A stretch of DNA of 64,000 bases from Bin5 sp965261695 (GTDB taxonomy: Bacteria; Chloroflexota; Anaerolineae; Caldilineales; Caldilineaceae). The position numbers and the translations under genes were made by a program. The notes beneath the pieces were generated by a model. The model was not told where the DNA came from and ran no database searches. It saw only the letters and a program-made list of their open reading frames with translations. The stretch spans positions 1,984,001-2,048,000 of the forward strand of contig OZ253474.1 of the NCBI GenBank assembly GCA_965261695.1. The letters run 5' to 3'. Position 1 is the first letter of the stretch, and each line of letters begins with the position of its first letter. Of the stretch, positions 8,958 to 17,507 are shown piece by piece.

Positions 8958-10653
8958 AGGCCTGCACCAACTCGTCGGAGAACTGACCGGCCATATATTT
9001 CCCGCGACTTACTTCGGTTCCCCAGCCGCCATCGTTCCAGTCGCTCAGAGTTCTGCCTGGGCTGGCTCGCAACTCCTGTGGTATGCGCCCTCTAAATTCG
9101 GTTATATTCATGGCGGAAGGCCAATTCCTACGGGGAGAAATCTCACCCATGTTGCTGCGCAGAAACCGCCCAGCGGCTTCCACAAGGAGAGGGTTCGTGC
9201 GCGACGGAAGTGGAGGCAAACGGGATGGATCGACCCCGCCCGGATCGCCATCCAGGGCATCTATCAAGAACTCCATATGTCCGCGGGACAAAGATACGTA
9301 GGCCTGCAACTGTCTCTGTTCTTCCTCGCGCAACTCCGTCAACCGCTCGACCCGCTCCCAAAACGAAGTCGAGAGCGGTGTAGGGGTCAGTTGCCATTTC
9401 TGCCCCTGTTTCGCAATGGGTGCAGGGGATTCCAACGCCATGATCTTGGTGGCCTGCTCCAGGCGCCGGAAATTGACATTGACCTCGTTCTGCAACGCGG
9501 AGATGGACAGACCATCCGGAGTTCGCTCCAGGGCATCCAAAATCTTCTCCACTTCCTCAAGTGTGGGGAAGCTGCTCCTGATGAAGTATTCAAGGATATC
9601 TGTCTCTTCTTTGCCGCTTAGCAAAATGCCGTAGGCATCGTTGCCATCGCGTCCGGCGCGCCCCACTTGCTGATAATAGGACACAACAGACCCCGGCGCC
9701 TGGTAGTGAACGACAAATCCCAGATCCGGTTTGTCAAAGCCCATGCCCAAAGCTACCGTCGCTATGAGGGCTTTCACACGATTCTCCAGAAGCAGATTTT
9801 CCAGGTGCTCACGTTCCTCGTTTTCCATCCGCCCCGTGTATACTTCCACGTTCAGCTTTCGACGTTTCAGCCATGCTGTCAAACGCTCGGCGTCACCAAC
9901 GGTCAAAGTGTAGATGATGCCGCTTCCCCTCATCTTGGGCAAATGATCGGCCAACCAAGCCATGCGTTGAGGCTGACTAGGCATCTGTATTGTCTGCAGG
10001 GCAAGGCTGGGACGGTTGAGATCGCCGAGTAACACATGCAGATCGGGACCCAGGATTGCCCGCAAATCGTTCATCACGCGTTGGTTAGCTGTGGCTGTGG
10101 TGGCCAACAGTCTCAGATTGGCCGGAAACAATCGCACAAGGCGCTCAATTCGACGGTAGTCGGGCCGAAAATCGTGCCCCCAATCGGAAATGCAATGCGC
10201 TTCGTCCACAACCAACAACACTATGTTTTGTGCAACAACGCCCAGCACTTGCTCACGGAATTCTAGATTGGCCAAGCGTTCAGGGGATATCAGTAGTATG
10301 TCCACTTCATCCCGATGCACCTTGCCAATGATGTCCTCCCAATCCTGCATGTTGCTTGAGTTAATGGTCTCCGCCCGCACCCCCATGCGACGAGCCGCAT
10401 CGATCTGGTTGCGCATCAGGGAAAGAAGGGGCGAAATCAGCAGAGCCGGCCCGGCGCCCTGATCCCGCAGCAATTTGGCGGCGATGAAATATACATTGCT
10501 CTTGCCCCAGCCCGTTTTTTGCACTACGAGCAGAGAGCCATCGCCTTCTACCACGTGTTGGATAGCTTTGTCCTGATTCTCATGGAAGTCGGCATGAGGG
10601 AAACCAGTACCTTTTTTCAACAGTTCCAGAGCACGTTCTCGATCAAACTTCAT
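8866..10653 (-). CDS. RecQ-family ATP-dependent DNA helicase (RqlH/PsyrA-like)
   Basis: 3'-5' superfamily 2 DNA helicase. From the ATG at 10653 (AAGGGAA upstream) I see Walker A QKTGWGKS (~46-52), DEAH (~150-153) in LLVVDEAHCISDWGHDFRPD, and helicase motif VI in YYQQVGRAGRDG. The last 16 or so residues (VGTQSRSPVGYVHPL onward) look out of frame: the alternative frame continues into a conserved PRTase domain. Restoring it gives a ~690-residue helicase-PRTase. The same-strand PhyH gene ends 19 nt upstream, so it may be cotranscribed. Confidence 0.87.
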   Translation of the reverse strand: MKFDRERALELLKKGTGFPHADFHENQDKAIQHVVEGDGSLLVVQKTGWGKSNVYFIAAKLLRDQGAGPALLISPLLSLMRNQIDAARRMGVRAETINSSNMQDWEDIIGKVHRDEVDILLISPERLANLEFREQVLGVVAQNIVLLVVDEAHCISDWGHDFRPDYRRIERLVRLFPANLRLLATTATANQRVMNDLRAILGPDLHVLLGDLNRPSLALQTIQMPSQPQRMAWLADHLPKMRGSGIIYTLTVGDAERLTAWLKRRKLNVEVYTGRMENEEREHLENLLLENRVKALIATVALGMGFDKPDLGFVVHYQAPGSVVSYYQQVGRAGRDGNDAYGILLSGKEETDILEYFIRSSFPTLEEVEKILDALERTPDGLSISALQNEVNVNFRRLEQATKIMALESPAPIAKQGQKWQLTPTPLSTSFWERVERLTELREEEQRQLQAYVSLSRGHMEFLIDALDGDPGGVDPSRLPPLPSRTNPLLVEAAGRFLRSNMGEISPRRNWPSAMNITEFRGRIPQELRASPGRTLSDWNDGGWGTEVSRGKYMAGQFSDELVQACADLVRQVGTQSRSPVGYVHPLTAEPRSGS

Positions 10654-10672
10654 GAAACGGTTCCCTTTACGA

Positions 10673-11467
10673 TCACACCCGCCCCGCAAACGAGCGGCCC
10701 CTGACCTGCTTGAACGGCGGCATCTTCGGCGCGTCCGTCACCGTTTCATCGCGCTGCGACGCCGCCCGCATGTAGTGGACCGCATAGCCGCGCCGCCGTT
10801 GACCGGACAGGTTGGCATTGCTCTGGTGCAGGACCAGGCTGTGATGAAAGCTGACGCTGCCAGGACTGAGCGGCGCGGGCACGACCGGCCACTGCTCGCT
10901 TCCCAAATCCTCCAGGAACCAGTCCAGTTGCGCCTTGCGCATCATCCCCCAGCGGTGCGTGCCGGGGGCGAAGTTCAGGCAGCCGTTCTCGATCATCGCC
11001 TGATCGATGGCCGTCCATGCCGTCACCAGGTCCATCGGAAAGATGTCCCGCCACGACGCCGAATCCTGGTGCCAGGGCTGCGCCGTGCCCGTCACCGCCG
11101 CCTTCATAAAAAGTTGGTCGCCGTACAACTTGATGTCATCGCTGCCCAGCAGATCGGCGATGATGTCGACGAGCCGGGGATGGGTGGCGTGGCTCCACAT
11201 GACCTCGTCGTAGACGGCCAGGTTGTACAGCTTGCGCACCGACAGCACCCTGTCGGTAACATCGCGTTCACCCTCGCGGAACACCTTTTCAAGCTGGATG
11301 CTCGTCTCCGGAATGTGTGCGGCCTTGCCAGCCGCGATCAAATCGGTATGCGCAGCCAAGGCCGCCGCCGCCGCCGCGGAAAGCACGTCATCCACTGTCA
11401 GGAAGCCGTTGAGCTTGAACTGCCTGACCTGTCCCTCAGACAGAACGCGCAGTCGCGGCGTTGCCAT
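10673..11467 (-). CDS. Phytanoyl-CoA dioxygenase (PhyH) family protein
   Basis: Fe(II)/2-oxoglutarate-dependent oxygenase of 264 residues with a double-stranded beta-helix fold. The iron-binding HxD is in QPWHQDSASW. The distal histidine is in SFHHSLVLHQSNAN, and the arginine that binds 2-oxoglutarate is probably in GQRRRGYAVHYM. AAAGGAGA precedes the ATG at 11467. The substrate is unknown; family members hydroxylate diverse small molecules. It shares strand and close spacing with recQ downstream, and follows an aldo/keto reductase. Confidence 0.88.
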   Translation of the reverse strand: MATPRLRVLSEGQVRQFKLNGFLTVDDVLSAAAAAALAAHTDLIAAGKAAHIPETSIQLEKVFREGERDVTDRVLSVRKLYNLAVYDEVMWSHATHPRLVDIIADLLGSDDIKLYGDQLFMKAAVTGTAQPWHQDSASWRDIFPMDLVTAWTAIDQAMIENGCLNFAPGTHRWGMMRKAQLDWFLEDLGSEQWPVVPAPLSPGSVSFHHSLVLHQSNANLSGQRRRGYAVHYMRAASQRDETVTDAPKMPPFKQVRGRSFAGRV

Positions 11468-11521
11468 TCGCAGGTCTCCTTTCCCCTTCTAAACGGATTC
11501 GACAGCATTCGGCCTCTCCGA

Positions 11522-12505
11522 TCATCGCGCCTCCACCCAGACCGGCGGCGCCGTATCCACGCCGTGCTTGGCGAAGACCGCATCGATCTCGTCCAGCGTC
11601 TCCCGGTCAAGTGACCAGTCGAGACCGGCGACGTTTGCCTCAACCTCCTCTGGGCGGCGGAACCCTACCAACGCCACGCTAACCACCGGATTCGACAGCA
11701 CCCAGCGCAACGCTAGGTCGGCGACCGTTTTGCCGTGGCGGGCGGCGATCGGTTTGAGGTCGTCAGCAGCGGCCACATTCCTGGCGAAGACCTCCTCGGT
11801 AAACAGCGGGATGTTGAAGGCGGTGCCATTCGAACGCCAGTCTCTTTCGTCGAAAGTCGTCTCGGACGTGAACGTGCCGGTCAGCAGACCATGCGCCAGC
11901 GAGCCGTAGGTCATCAGACCGATCCCGTGCTGTACAATCGTTGGGAAGACCTCGCGCTCCAGGCGGCGGTCAAACAGGTTGTAGCCGTACTGGGCGATGT
12001 CCACACGGCGGGTGTCCATGCAGGTCTCGATCTGCTGCGGTCGGAAGTTCGAGACGCCGACAAAACGGGCTTTGCCAGCCTGCACGATCTCCTCCAACGC
12101 CCCCATCGTCTCCTCCAGCGGTACATCCTTGTCGGGCCAGTGGATCAGATAGACATCCACATAGTCGGTCCCGAGCGCTTTGAGGCTGCGGTCAATGGCG
12201 GCCAGGGCCGTCTCGCGACGGCTGTCGCGGCTGCCCTGCCCCTCATCGATGTAGACACCGAACTTGGTGACGACGATCGCTTCTTTGCGCCGCGCGCCCA
12301 GCGCCTTGCCCAGGATCCGCTCGGACTGGCCATAGCCATAGCCCTCAGCCGTGTCGAAGAGATTGATCCCCAAATCGAGCGCTCGATGAATCGCCGCCTC
12401 GATCTCACTTTCATCAAAGTGACCATAGTTGCCGCCGAACTCCCAGCAGCCATAGCCGACTGCCGACACATCCAGTCCGGTACGCCCAAATGCGCGATAT
12501 TCCAT
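11522..12505 (-). CDS. Aldo/keto reductase
   Basis: NADPH-dependent oxidoreductase, 327 residues, a normal length for the (beta/alpha)8 family. The catalytic tetrad is visible: Asp and Tyr in LFDTAEGYGYGQSERILGKAL, Lys in VVTKFGVY, and His in VYLIHWPDKD. It lies 54 bp upstream of the PhyH gene on the same strand, so the two may act on one metabolite. The upstream side is a repeat region. Substrate unknown. Confidence 0.9.
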   Translation of the reverse strand: MEYRAFGRTGLDVSAVGYGCWEFGGNYGHFDESEIEAAIHRALDLGINLFDTAEGYGYGQSERILGKALGARRKEAIVVTKFGVYIDEGQGSRDSRRETALAAIDRSLKALGTDYVDVYLIHWPDKDVPLEETMGALEEIVQAGKARFVGVSNFRPQQIETCMDTRRVDIAQYGYNLFDRRLEREVFPTIVQHGIGLMTYGSLAHGLLTGTFTSETTFDERDWRSNGTAFNIPLFTEEVFARNVAAADDLKPIAARHGKTVADLALRWVLSNPVVSVALVGFRRPEEVEANVAGLDWSLDRETLDEIDAVFAKHGVDTAPPVWVEAR

Positions 12506-12605
12506 CTGTTGGCCTCCATGCGCTTGCTCGTAGCATCCTCCTCATGCCTGCGGTTCCGACAGTGTACAACGCGACCGCTGGCCGGTCAATGGACAGGAAA
12601 TGGAT

Positions 12606-12899
12606 GGGTGCATCCCAGATTTTTGGGGACCGTGCCCCTGCGATCGCGGGCCTCTCGCCCGCAGCCGGCTTCGGCTTCCGCGCCTGTTGAAGAACTGCTC
12701 CAATGGGTGACAGATGCAGGTTGCCTGTCGCCAAAATCGAACCGCAGCTCGCCTGATTCTCGTCAACGAAGACGCCGCCTGAGCCGTTGCCGTCAACTGT
12801 CTCCAGCATACTGACTGCCTGAACCACAGTTCAGACAACTACTGCGAGTTCTGCCCTTCAGAGCATCTCAGAAACGCTCCCCCATTCCGAGATGCACCC
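12606..12899. mobile_element. MITE-like element with ISKra4-type terminal inverted repeats (copy A)
   Basis: Starts with GGGTGCATCCCAGATTTTT (12606-12624) and ends with an imperfect inverse of it, CCGAGATGCACCC (12887-12899). The inside has no transposase reading frame and several short GC-rich hairpins. The same ends border the transposase-bearing relic at 55892-56187. No target duplication was confirmed. Confidence 0.5.
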
Positions 12900-13606
12900 T
12901 GGGATTCCCAGCAACTGCAAACGCCCCGATTATGTAGTACAATTGTGCTGAACATAAACGAACGCAGCCGCGGCCCTGCCGCAACTGCATACCGATTTCA
13001 AATGAATGCCATGCCATTTTACGCATCCCGCGCCCGGCGCGGGAACCATGCGCAGCAAACTGCTGCCCTCCCTGCCCAGCCGCTGCCGCAACAACCCGTT
13101 GCCCGCCATTCCCGAAAAAACTATTTTGGGACGAAGAATGACGAGAAATGACGAGAAATGACGAAAGAACACGCCCAAACGTGCCCGAACGTGTCCGAAC
13201 ACGAAAAAAAAATTGGCGCGACTAAACGCGACTAAACGCGACCAAACGCGACGAAACGCGACGAAACGCGACCTGGCGCGCTCGAACCCGCTCGCAAACG
13301 CTCGTAACTGCATGCAAACGCTCGTAAACGTTCGTAACTGCTTACATTGGCACAGCTGACCTGCGCGCCCCGCACGTCGCCTGCAAGCGGCCCATAAGCG
13401 CGGGCGCAGCCAAAATTCCGCCCCAATTCTTGGATGCGCCCGCCCGAGGCGCCGATACCGGAACTTCAACAGTGTCTCAACGAACGCCAATCTGTACGTT
13501 TTGTGCGTTTTCAGTACTCAGAGTGATTGCGATGCTGTAAATCGTGGTGCGCGGGCGGAAAAAACGCAGCCCAACTGCTCAGCGCCGACGCGCGCTTCCC
13601 TTGCAT
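12900..13606. repeat. ~700-bp dispersed repeat module, copy 1
   Basis: Collinear and clearly similar along its whole length to 56188-56865, with scattered differences. It lies between two elements with ISKra4-type ends, as does the other copy. Shared landmarks are a TTCAACAGTGTCTCAACGAA block, an A-rich run, six 10-bp CGCGAC-type repeats, CGCTCG-type short repeats and a small decayed reading frame ending in GNHAQQ...PVARH. Reading frames are not conserved between copies, so I call no gene here. Confidence 0.75.
13217..13276. repeat. Six tandem 10-bp repeats (CGCGAC-type), copy 1
   Basis: Six units of CGCGAC followed by TAAA, TAAA, CAAA, GAAA, GAAA and CTGG. The exact 10-bp period is close to one DNA helical turn. 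A matching six-unit array lies at 56484-56543. An imperfect AAATGACGAG repeat lies just upstream (~13134-13170). Confidence 0.85.
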
Positions 13607-13783
13607 GGGTGCATCCCAGTTTTTCGTTAAGATGAGAGGGCGTAGACGAGGAGAAGGGGTTGCGAAGACCAAAGGGGGTCCGCTGCGATGCCTGCACTCC
13701 GCACGACTCCGCTCAGTCAAACCTGGCCTCAGCTGCTTCAACCGCTTGGCTTTACTCGACGCACAATAATCTGGGATGCACCC
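13607..13783. mobile_element. Short deletion derivative of an ISKra4-like element (copy B)
   Basis: 177 bp bounded by GGGTGCATCCC (13607-13617) and ATAATCTGGGATGCACCC (13766-13783). The inside keeps only the 5' leader-like part and the last codons of the transposase end seen in the longer relics (TTGGCTTTACTCGACGCACAATAATCTG region, 13744-13773). It is non-autonomous. It abuts the 3' end of the glycosyltransferase gene. Confidence 0.65.
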
Positions 13784-13809
13784 GAAATGGATACGCAGAC
13801 GAAGAAAGG

Positions 13810-15006
13810 CTATCCATGGTAAATCTCCAAATGCCGCGCCGCGATCACATCCCAGCGGAACTGGCGCGCAGCCCGCCGCGCATTGGCGCGCAGGTTCGCC
13901 GCCAGGCCTGCATCCTCGGCGATACGCGTCACGGCCGCCGCCGTCGCCGCAGCGTCTCGGGGAGGAACGAGCAGCAGGTCGCTGTCCGGCGTCAGTTCCG
14001 GCGTCGGGGTCTGGGGGTGCGTGGTGACAATTGCGCAGCCGTTGGCCAGCGCAGCCGTCAATGTGCTGCGGCGCATGCTCATGCCATCCTCGTAGGGCAT
14101 CACCAGCACGTCAATAGCGCTGAAATCGGCGGCGACCTCGGCCTCCGACTGGTGGCGGGTCCACTGGACCCGCCCTTCCAGCCCCCTTTCGGCGATGCTG
14201 GCCTCAACCCGTTGCAGATAGCTGAAGTTCGTCTCGTCGCTGGCCCCGACCCGTTCGCCGATCATCAGCAGATGAGCGTCCCGTCCCTCCTGCACCAGCG
14301 CGGCCAACGTCTCGACCAGCGTCAGCCCGCCCTTGCTGGCGTTCAGAAAACCGAAATAGCCCAGCACAAGCTGTTCGCTGCCGTAGCCGCGCGCGGCCCG
14401 ACGCCGGCTCCGCGCCGCATCCGAGAACTGCCTGCTTTGGATGTCGCTGCCGATCGGAATGCGGTGGAGCTGACCGGGCCGCGTCTGCTCTCGCACCGAC
14501 TCCCAGTCGCTCTGATTCGTCACTACGACCGCATCCGCGGCGCGCAGCGGCAGGCGCGTGACCCAGCGGCGCAGGCGGGCGCCGGCCTTGGGGAAGAGAT
14601 AGGGAACGCGCAGATCGTGGTAGGTCCAGGCCGCGCGCAAGCCGTGCCGCCGCAGGAAGTAGGGCAGCGTGTTGATGGCAGGGTGCATTCCGTAGGCGGC
14701 GGTCTGATATTGGACGTGAACCCACTCGGCGCCGATCTCGCGCGCGCAGGCGGGGATATCCGTCAGCAGCCGCCAGCCCCAGCCGCCAGTCTGCGCCAGG
14801 ACTCGCACGGCCTCCGCCTCCGCCGAGGGCGGGACCTGCTTGTCGGTCAGCACGGCGATCTGCGCGCCCTGCGCCTGCAATGCCCGCGCCAACTCCGCCG
14901 TGAACCTGCCGACACCGCCCAACATCGGCGGGTATTCACCGGTGACGAACAGCACTCTCGGTTGCTCTGACGCCACTTGGCTCAAGCCCTCATTAACGAT
15001 GTCCAA
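13810..15006 (-). CDS. Glycosyltransferase family 4 (GT-B) protein
   Basis: 398 residues. The N-terminal Rossmann domain has VLFVTGEYPPMLGGVGRFT, the acceptor-side glycine-rich loop of GT4 enzymes, then TYHDLRVPYLFP. The C-terminal donor domain has VLGYFGFLNASKGGLTLVE and VLVMPYEDGMSMRRSTLTAA, where the usual E-x7-E motif is modified. It probably transfers a sugar from a nucleotide-sugar donor at the cytoplasmic membrane. The apparent start is a TTG at 15006 with no good ribosome site; GTG at 14976 is an alternative. Confidence 0.85.
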   Translation of the reverse strand: MDIVNEGLSQVASEQPRVLFVTGEYPPMLGGVGRFTAELARALQAQGAQIAVLTDKQVPPSAEAEAVRVLAQTGGWGWRLLTDIPACAREIGAEWVHVQYQTAAYGMHPAINTLPYFLRRHGLRAAWTYHDLRVPYLFPKAGARLRRWVTRLPLRAADAVVVTNQSDWESVREQTRPGQLHRIPIGSDIQSRQFSDAARSRRRAARGYGSEQLVLGYFGFLNASKGGLTLVETLAALVQEGRDAHLLMIGERVGASDETNFSYLQRVEASIAERGLEGRVQWTRHQSEAEVAADFSAIDVLVMPYEDGMSMRRSTLTAALANGCAIVTTHPQTPTPELTPDSDLLLVPPRDAAATAAAVTRIAEDAGLAANLRANARRAARQFRWDVIAARHLEIYHG

Positions 15007-15011
15007 TCAGA

Positions 15012-15434
15012 TCAGCCCGATATCCGATCTTGCAGGGTGGCCAGCAGCTTCTCCTGGCGCGCCACCGCCGGCAGAAACAGGGTGCGGGGCGCGTCCGTAT
15101 CGACGAAACCGTCGGCGCTGACGGGCCAATAGACCAGACTCAGCCCGGGCATGATGCGGCCGGCCTCGTCACAGGTGATCATCTGCCGAAAGAGAATGTG
15201 CAGCGGCGCTTGCAACGGCGCATGGACGGTGACGCCGGCGGCGGTCAATTCCAGACGCATCAGCGCCCAACGCAGGTAGACGACCGCGAACCCGGCCGCC
15301 GCCAGCAGAAAGAAGAGGACGGGCAGGCTGAATGCGTTCAGAAGCTCCCACGCAAAGAGCAAAGCGACCGCCGCGCCGCCCGCGCTGAAGAGGCGGTATG
15401 TCGGTCGGGGCAGGAACACCGGGGCGTCAGTCAT
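15012..15434 (-). CDS. Small membrane protein with PH-like C-terminal part, function unknown
   Basis: About 140 residues from the ATG at 15434; an upstream start at 15506 would overlap the preceding gene. Two hydrophobic helices lie near residues 10-50 (AGGAAVALLFAWELL and PVLFFLLAAAGFAVVYL). A soluble part follows (RLELTAAGVTVHAPLQAPLH) that resembles a bacterial PH domain. It sits between a small membrane protein and a glycosyltransferase on the same strand. I do not recognise a specific family. Confidence 0.6.
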   Translation of the reverse strand: MTDAPVFLPRPTYRLFSAGGAAVALLFAWELLNAFSLPVLFFLLAAAGFAVVYLRWALMRLELTAAGVTVHAPLQAPLHILFRQMITCDEAGRIMPGLSLVYWPVSADGFVDTDAPRTLFLPAVARQEKLLATLQDRISG

Positions 15435-15498
15435 CAGATTCGCGGCTCGTGGCGTGTTCGACTCACTGCGTACCTTTTTCGCAGGTGCGCGTCCAACA

Positions 15499-15822
15499 CT
15501 ATTCACCCCGATCAGGTTCCCGCGCCCGCATGCTGACGAACAGCATCACAAACGCGACCAGCGAGAGAACGCCCGCGCCGTAAACGATCACGCGGATAAC
15601 CTGGCTCTCCCAGAGCGTGGGCGCAAAACCGGCAGTACCGCCCAGAATCCCGGCCAAAGGGACCGTTGCCATCAGAACAAAGTGAAGCATCATAAAGGCG
15701 GGGGATGGACGCGGCGCGTCCGTGCGCGCGAGGAACTTCATCATCATGTAGATCGCGGCCAACGGATACAACCCGCCCACCAGCAGGAGAAGGCCCGAGC
15801 CAACTTGGTATAAAATATCCAT
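15499..15822 (-). CDS. Small integral membrane protein, function unknown
   Basis: 107 residues from the ATG at 15822 (MDILYQVGSGLLLLVGG). Three hydrophobic segments span most of the protein: LLLLVGGLYPLAAIYMM, FVLMATVPLAGILGG and VIVYGAGVLSLVAFVML. No enzymatic motif. It occupies the position downstream of the BMP-type ABC ATPase where permease genes would be expected, but it is far too short and has no permease motif. Confidence 0.6.
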   Translation of the reverse strand: MDILYQVGSGLLLLVGGLYPLAAIYMMMKFLARTDAPRPSPAFMMLHFVLMATVPLAGILGGTAGFAPTLWESQVIRVIVYGAGVLSLVAFVMLFVSMRAREPDRGE

Positions 15823-15839
15823 GCGTATTGCGTGTAAGG

Positions 15840-17387
15840 TCAAGCCGTCTGCTTGCCAGCCATCATCAGCCCGATCTGCTCGCGCGTGGCAACGTCGATG
15901 TCGACAATGCCCATCACCCGCCCGCCATTGAGCACCGCGATGCGGTCAGCCAAGCTGAACAGTTCGTCCAGGTCTTCGCTGATCAACAGCACCGCCACTC
16001 CGCCCGCCTGCTGCTCCAACAGACGATTGCGCACCGCCTCGGTCGCGCCCACGTCCAGCCCCTGTGTCGGGTGGGCCGCGATGATCAACTTCGGGTCGGT
16101 CGTCAGTTCGCGGGCCAGTATCAGCTTTTGCAAATTGCCGCCGGACAAGGCGCCGGCATTGGTGCTGATGCCCGGCGTGTCCACGTTGAACTCGTCCACC
16201 AACCGCGCGCTCATCTTGTCCAGGCCGCCGCGATCCAGGAACAGCCCCGGCCTGTTCCGGTAGTGCTTGAGCGCAATGTTGTCGGCCACATTCATCGAGC
16301 CGACCGACCCAACGTGGATGCGGCTTTCCGGAATATGGGCGACACCGGCGTCGATGATGGCGCGCGGGGAGCGGTTGGTAAGATCCTGCCCCAACAAACG
16401 CACGCGCCCTCTCGTGGCCCGCCGCAGACCGGTCAACAGTTCGGCCAGTTCCTTCTGCCCGTTGCCGGCCACGCCGGCGATACCGAGAATCTCGCCGCTG
16501 CGAATCTGCAGCGAAACTTCATGCAACGCCGGCAGCCGCTTCTCGTTCAGGCAGCAGATCTCTTCGACCTCCAGACAAATTTCGCCGAACTCCTGCTCCT
16601 CTTTGTCAACGCGGAAGATGATCGCCCGCCCCACCATCAACTCGGCCAGATGCGCGGCGCTGGTATCGTCGGTCACGTCCTCGGTGGCGACCACCCGTCC
16701 CCGCCGAAGGACCGTCACGCGGTCGGCAAAACGGGTCACCTCGTCCAGCTTATGGCTGATGAAGACAATCGTCTTGCCCTCCTCCACCATGCGTTGCATC
16801 GTCTGACCCAGCGCGTCGGCCTCCTGCGGGGTCAGGACCGCCGTCGGCTCGTCGAAGATCAGAATATCCGCGCCGCGATACAGCGCCTTCAGAATCTCGA
16901 TCCGCTGCTGTTCGCCGACGCTCAACTGCCAGATGAACGCGTCCGGGTCAACGAGCAGTTCATACTGTTCGCTCACCTCCGCGATGCGGCGCTGAACTCG
17001 CTGCATATCCAGCCGCAGGGGTCGAAAACGTCCCTGTTCAGACGGGGCAAAGTAGGGATCGTCCAGCCCCAGAATGATGTTCTCAGCGACCGTCTGGTTC
17101 ATCACAAGTTTGAAATGCTGGTGGACCATCGCGATGCCCAGGTCGAAGGCCGTTTTGGGCGAGTCGATATGCACGGGGCGGCCGTGTACCAGCACATGAC
17201 CCTGTTCCGGCAGATAAAGCCCGGCGAGGATGTTCATCAGCGTGGATTTGCCGGCGCCGTTTTCCCCCAACAGGGCATGAATCTCACCCTTATTGATCGT
17301 TAGATCGACGCGGTCGTTTGCCAGGACGCCTGGAAACCGTTTGGCGATTTCCCGCATTTCCACGGCGAGAGGAGAAGAGATGGTCAT
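15840..17387 (-). CDS. BMP-family (nucleoside/sugar-type) ABC transporter ATP-binding protein
   Basis: 515-residue tandem ATPase of the RbsA/YufO type. NBD1 has Walker A LLGENGAGKSTLMN, signature LSVGEQQRIEIL and Walker B ILIFDEPTAVL. NBD2 has a degenerate Walker A (GIAGVAGNGQKELAELLTG), signature LSGGNLQKLILARE and LIIAAHPTQGLDVGA, as usual in the family. It would drive uptake of nucleosides or related solutes with the two lipoproteins encoded upstream. The usual pair of permease genes is absent from the window, so the system looks incomplete locally. Confidence 0.9.
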   Translation of the reverse strand: MTISSPLAVEMREIAKRFPGVLANDRVDLTINKGEIHALLGENGAGKSTLMNILAGLYLPEQGHVLVHGRPVHIDSPKTAFDLGIAMVHQHFKLVMNQTVAENIILGLDDPYFAPSEQGRFRPLRLDMQRVQRRIAEVSEQYELLVDPDAFIWQLSVGEQQRIEILKALYRGADILIFDEPTAVLTPQEADALGQTMQRMVEEGKTIVFISHKLDEVTRFADRVTVLRRGRVVATEDVTDDTSAAHLAELMVGRAIIFRVDKEEQEFGEICLEVEEICCLNEKRLPALHEVSLQIRSGEILGIAGVAGNGQKELAELLTGLRRATRGRVRLLGQDLTNRSPRAIIDAGVAHIPESRIHVGSVGSMNVADNIALKHYRNRPGLFLDRGGLDKMSARLVDEFNVDTPGISTNAGALSGGNLQKLILARELTTDPKLIIAAHPTQGLDVGATEAVRNRLLEQQAGGVAVLLISEDLDELFSLADRIAVLNGGRVMGIVDIDVATREQIGLMMAGKQTA

Positions 17388-17507
17388 GGGATATCAAGAG
17401 TGCATTTGTACACCGACGCTAAGATGGAATGCTGGCAGAAAATGGGGATAACCGCTGTAACCCCAATCTCCAACGCCACAGTCTCGACCTGCTATGTATC
17501 CCCTCCC

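Noticed and set aside
10652..11614. 320-residue plus-strand frame
   Set aside because: It is antisense to the PhyH gene with its HxD iron site and good ribosome-binding site.
13217..13276. CRISPR-like array
   Set aside because: Units are 10 bp with no spacers; this is a simple tandem repeat. No CRISPR repeats or cas genes were found in the window.
12930..13490. 186-residue minus-strand frame across the module
   Set aside because: The frame is not preserved in the second copy of the module, and its sequence is driven by the short tandem repeats.
13660..14970. 436-residue plus-strand frame
   Set aside because: It is antisense to the glycosyltransferase and starts inside an IS relic; composition is Arg/Pro/Gln-rich as expected of a shadow frame.
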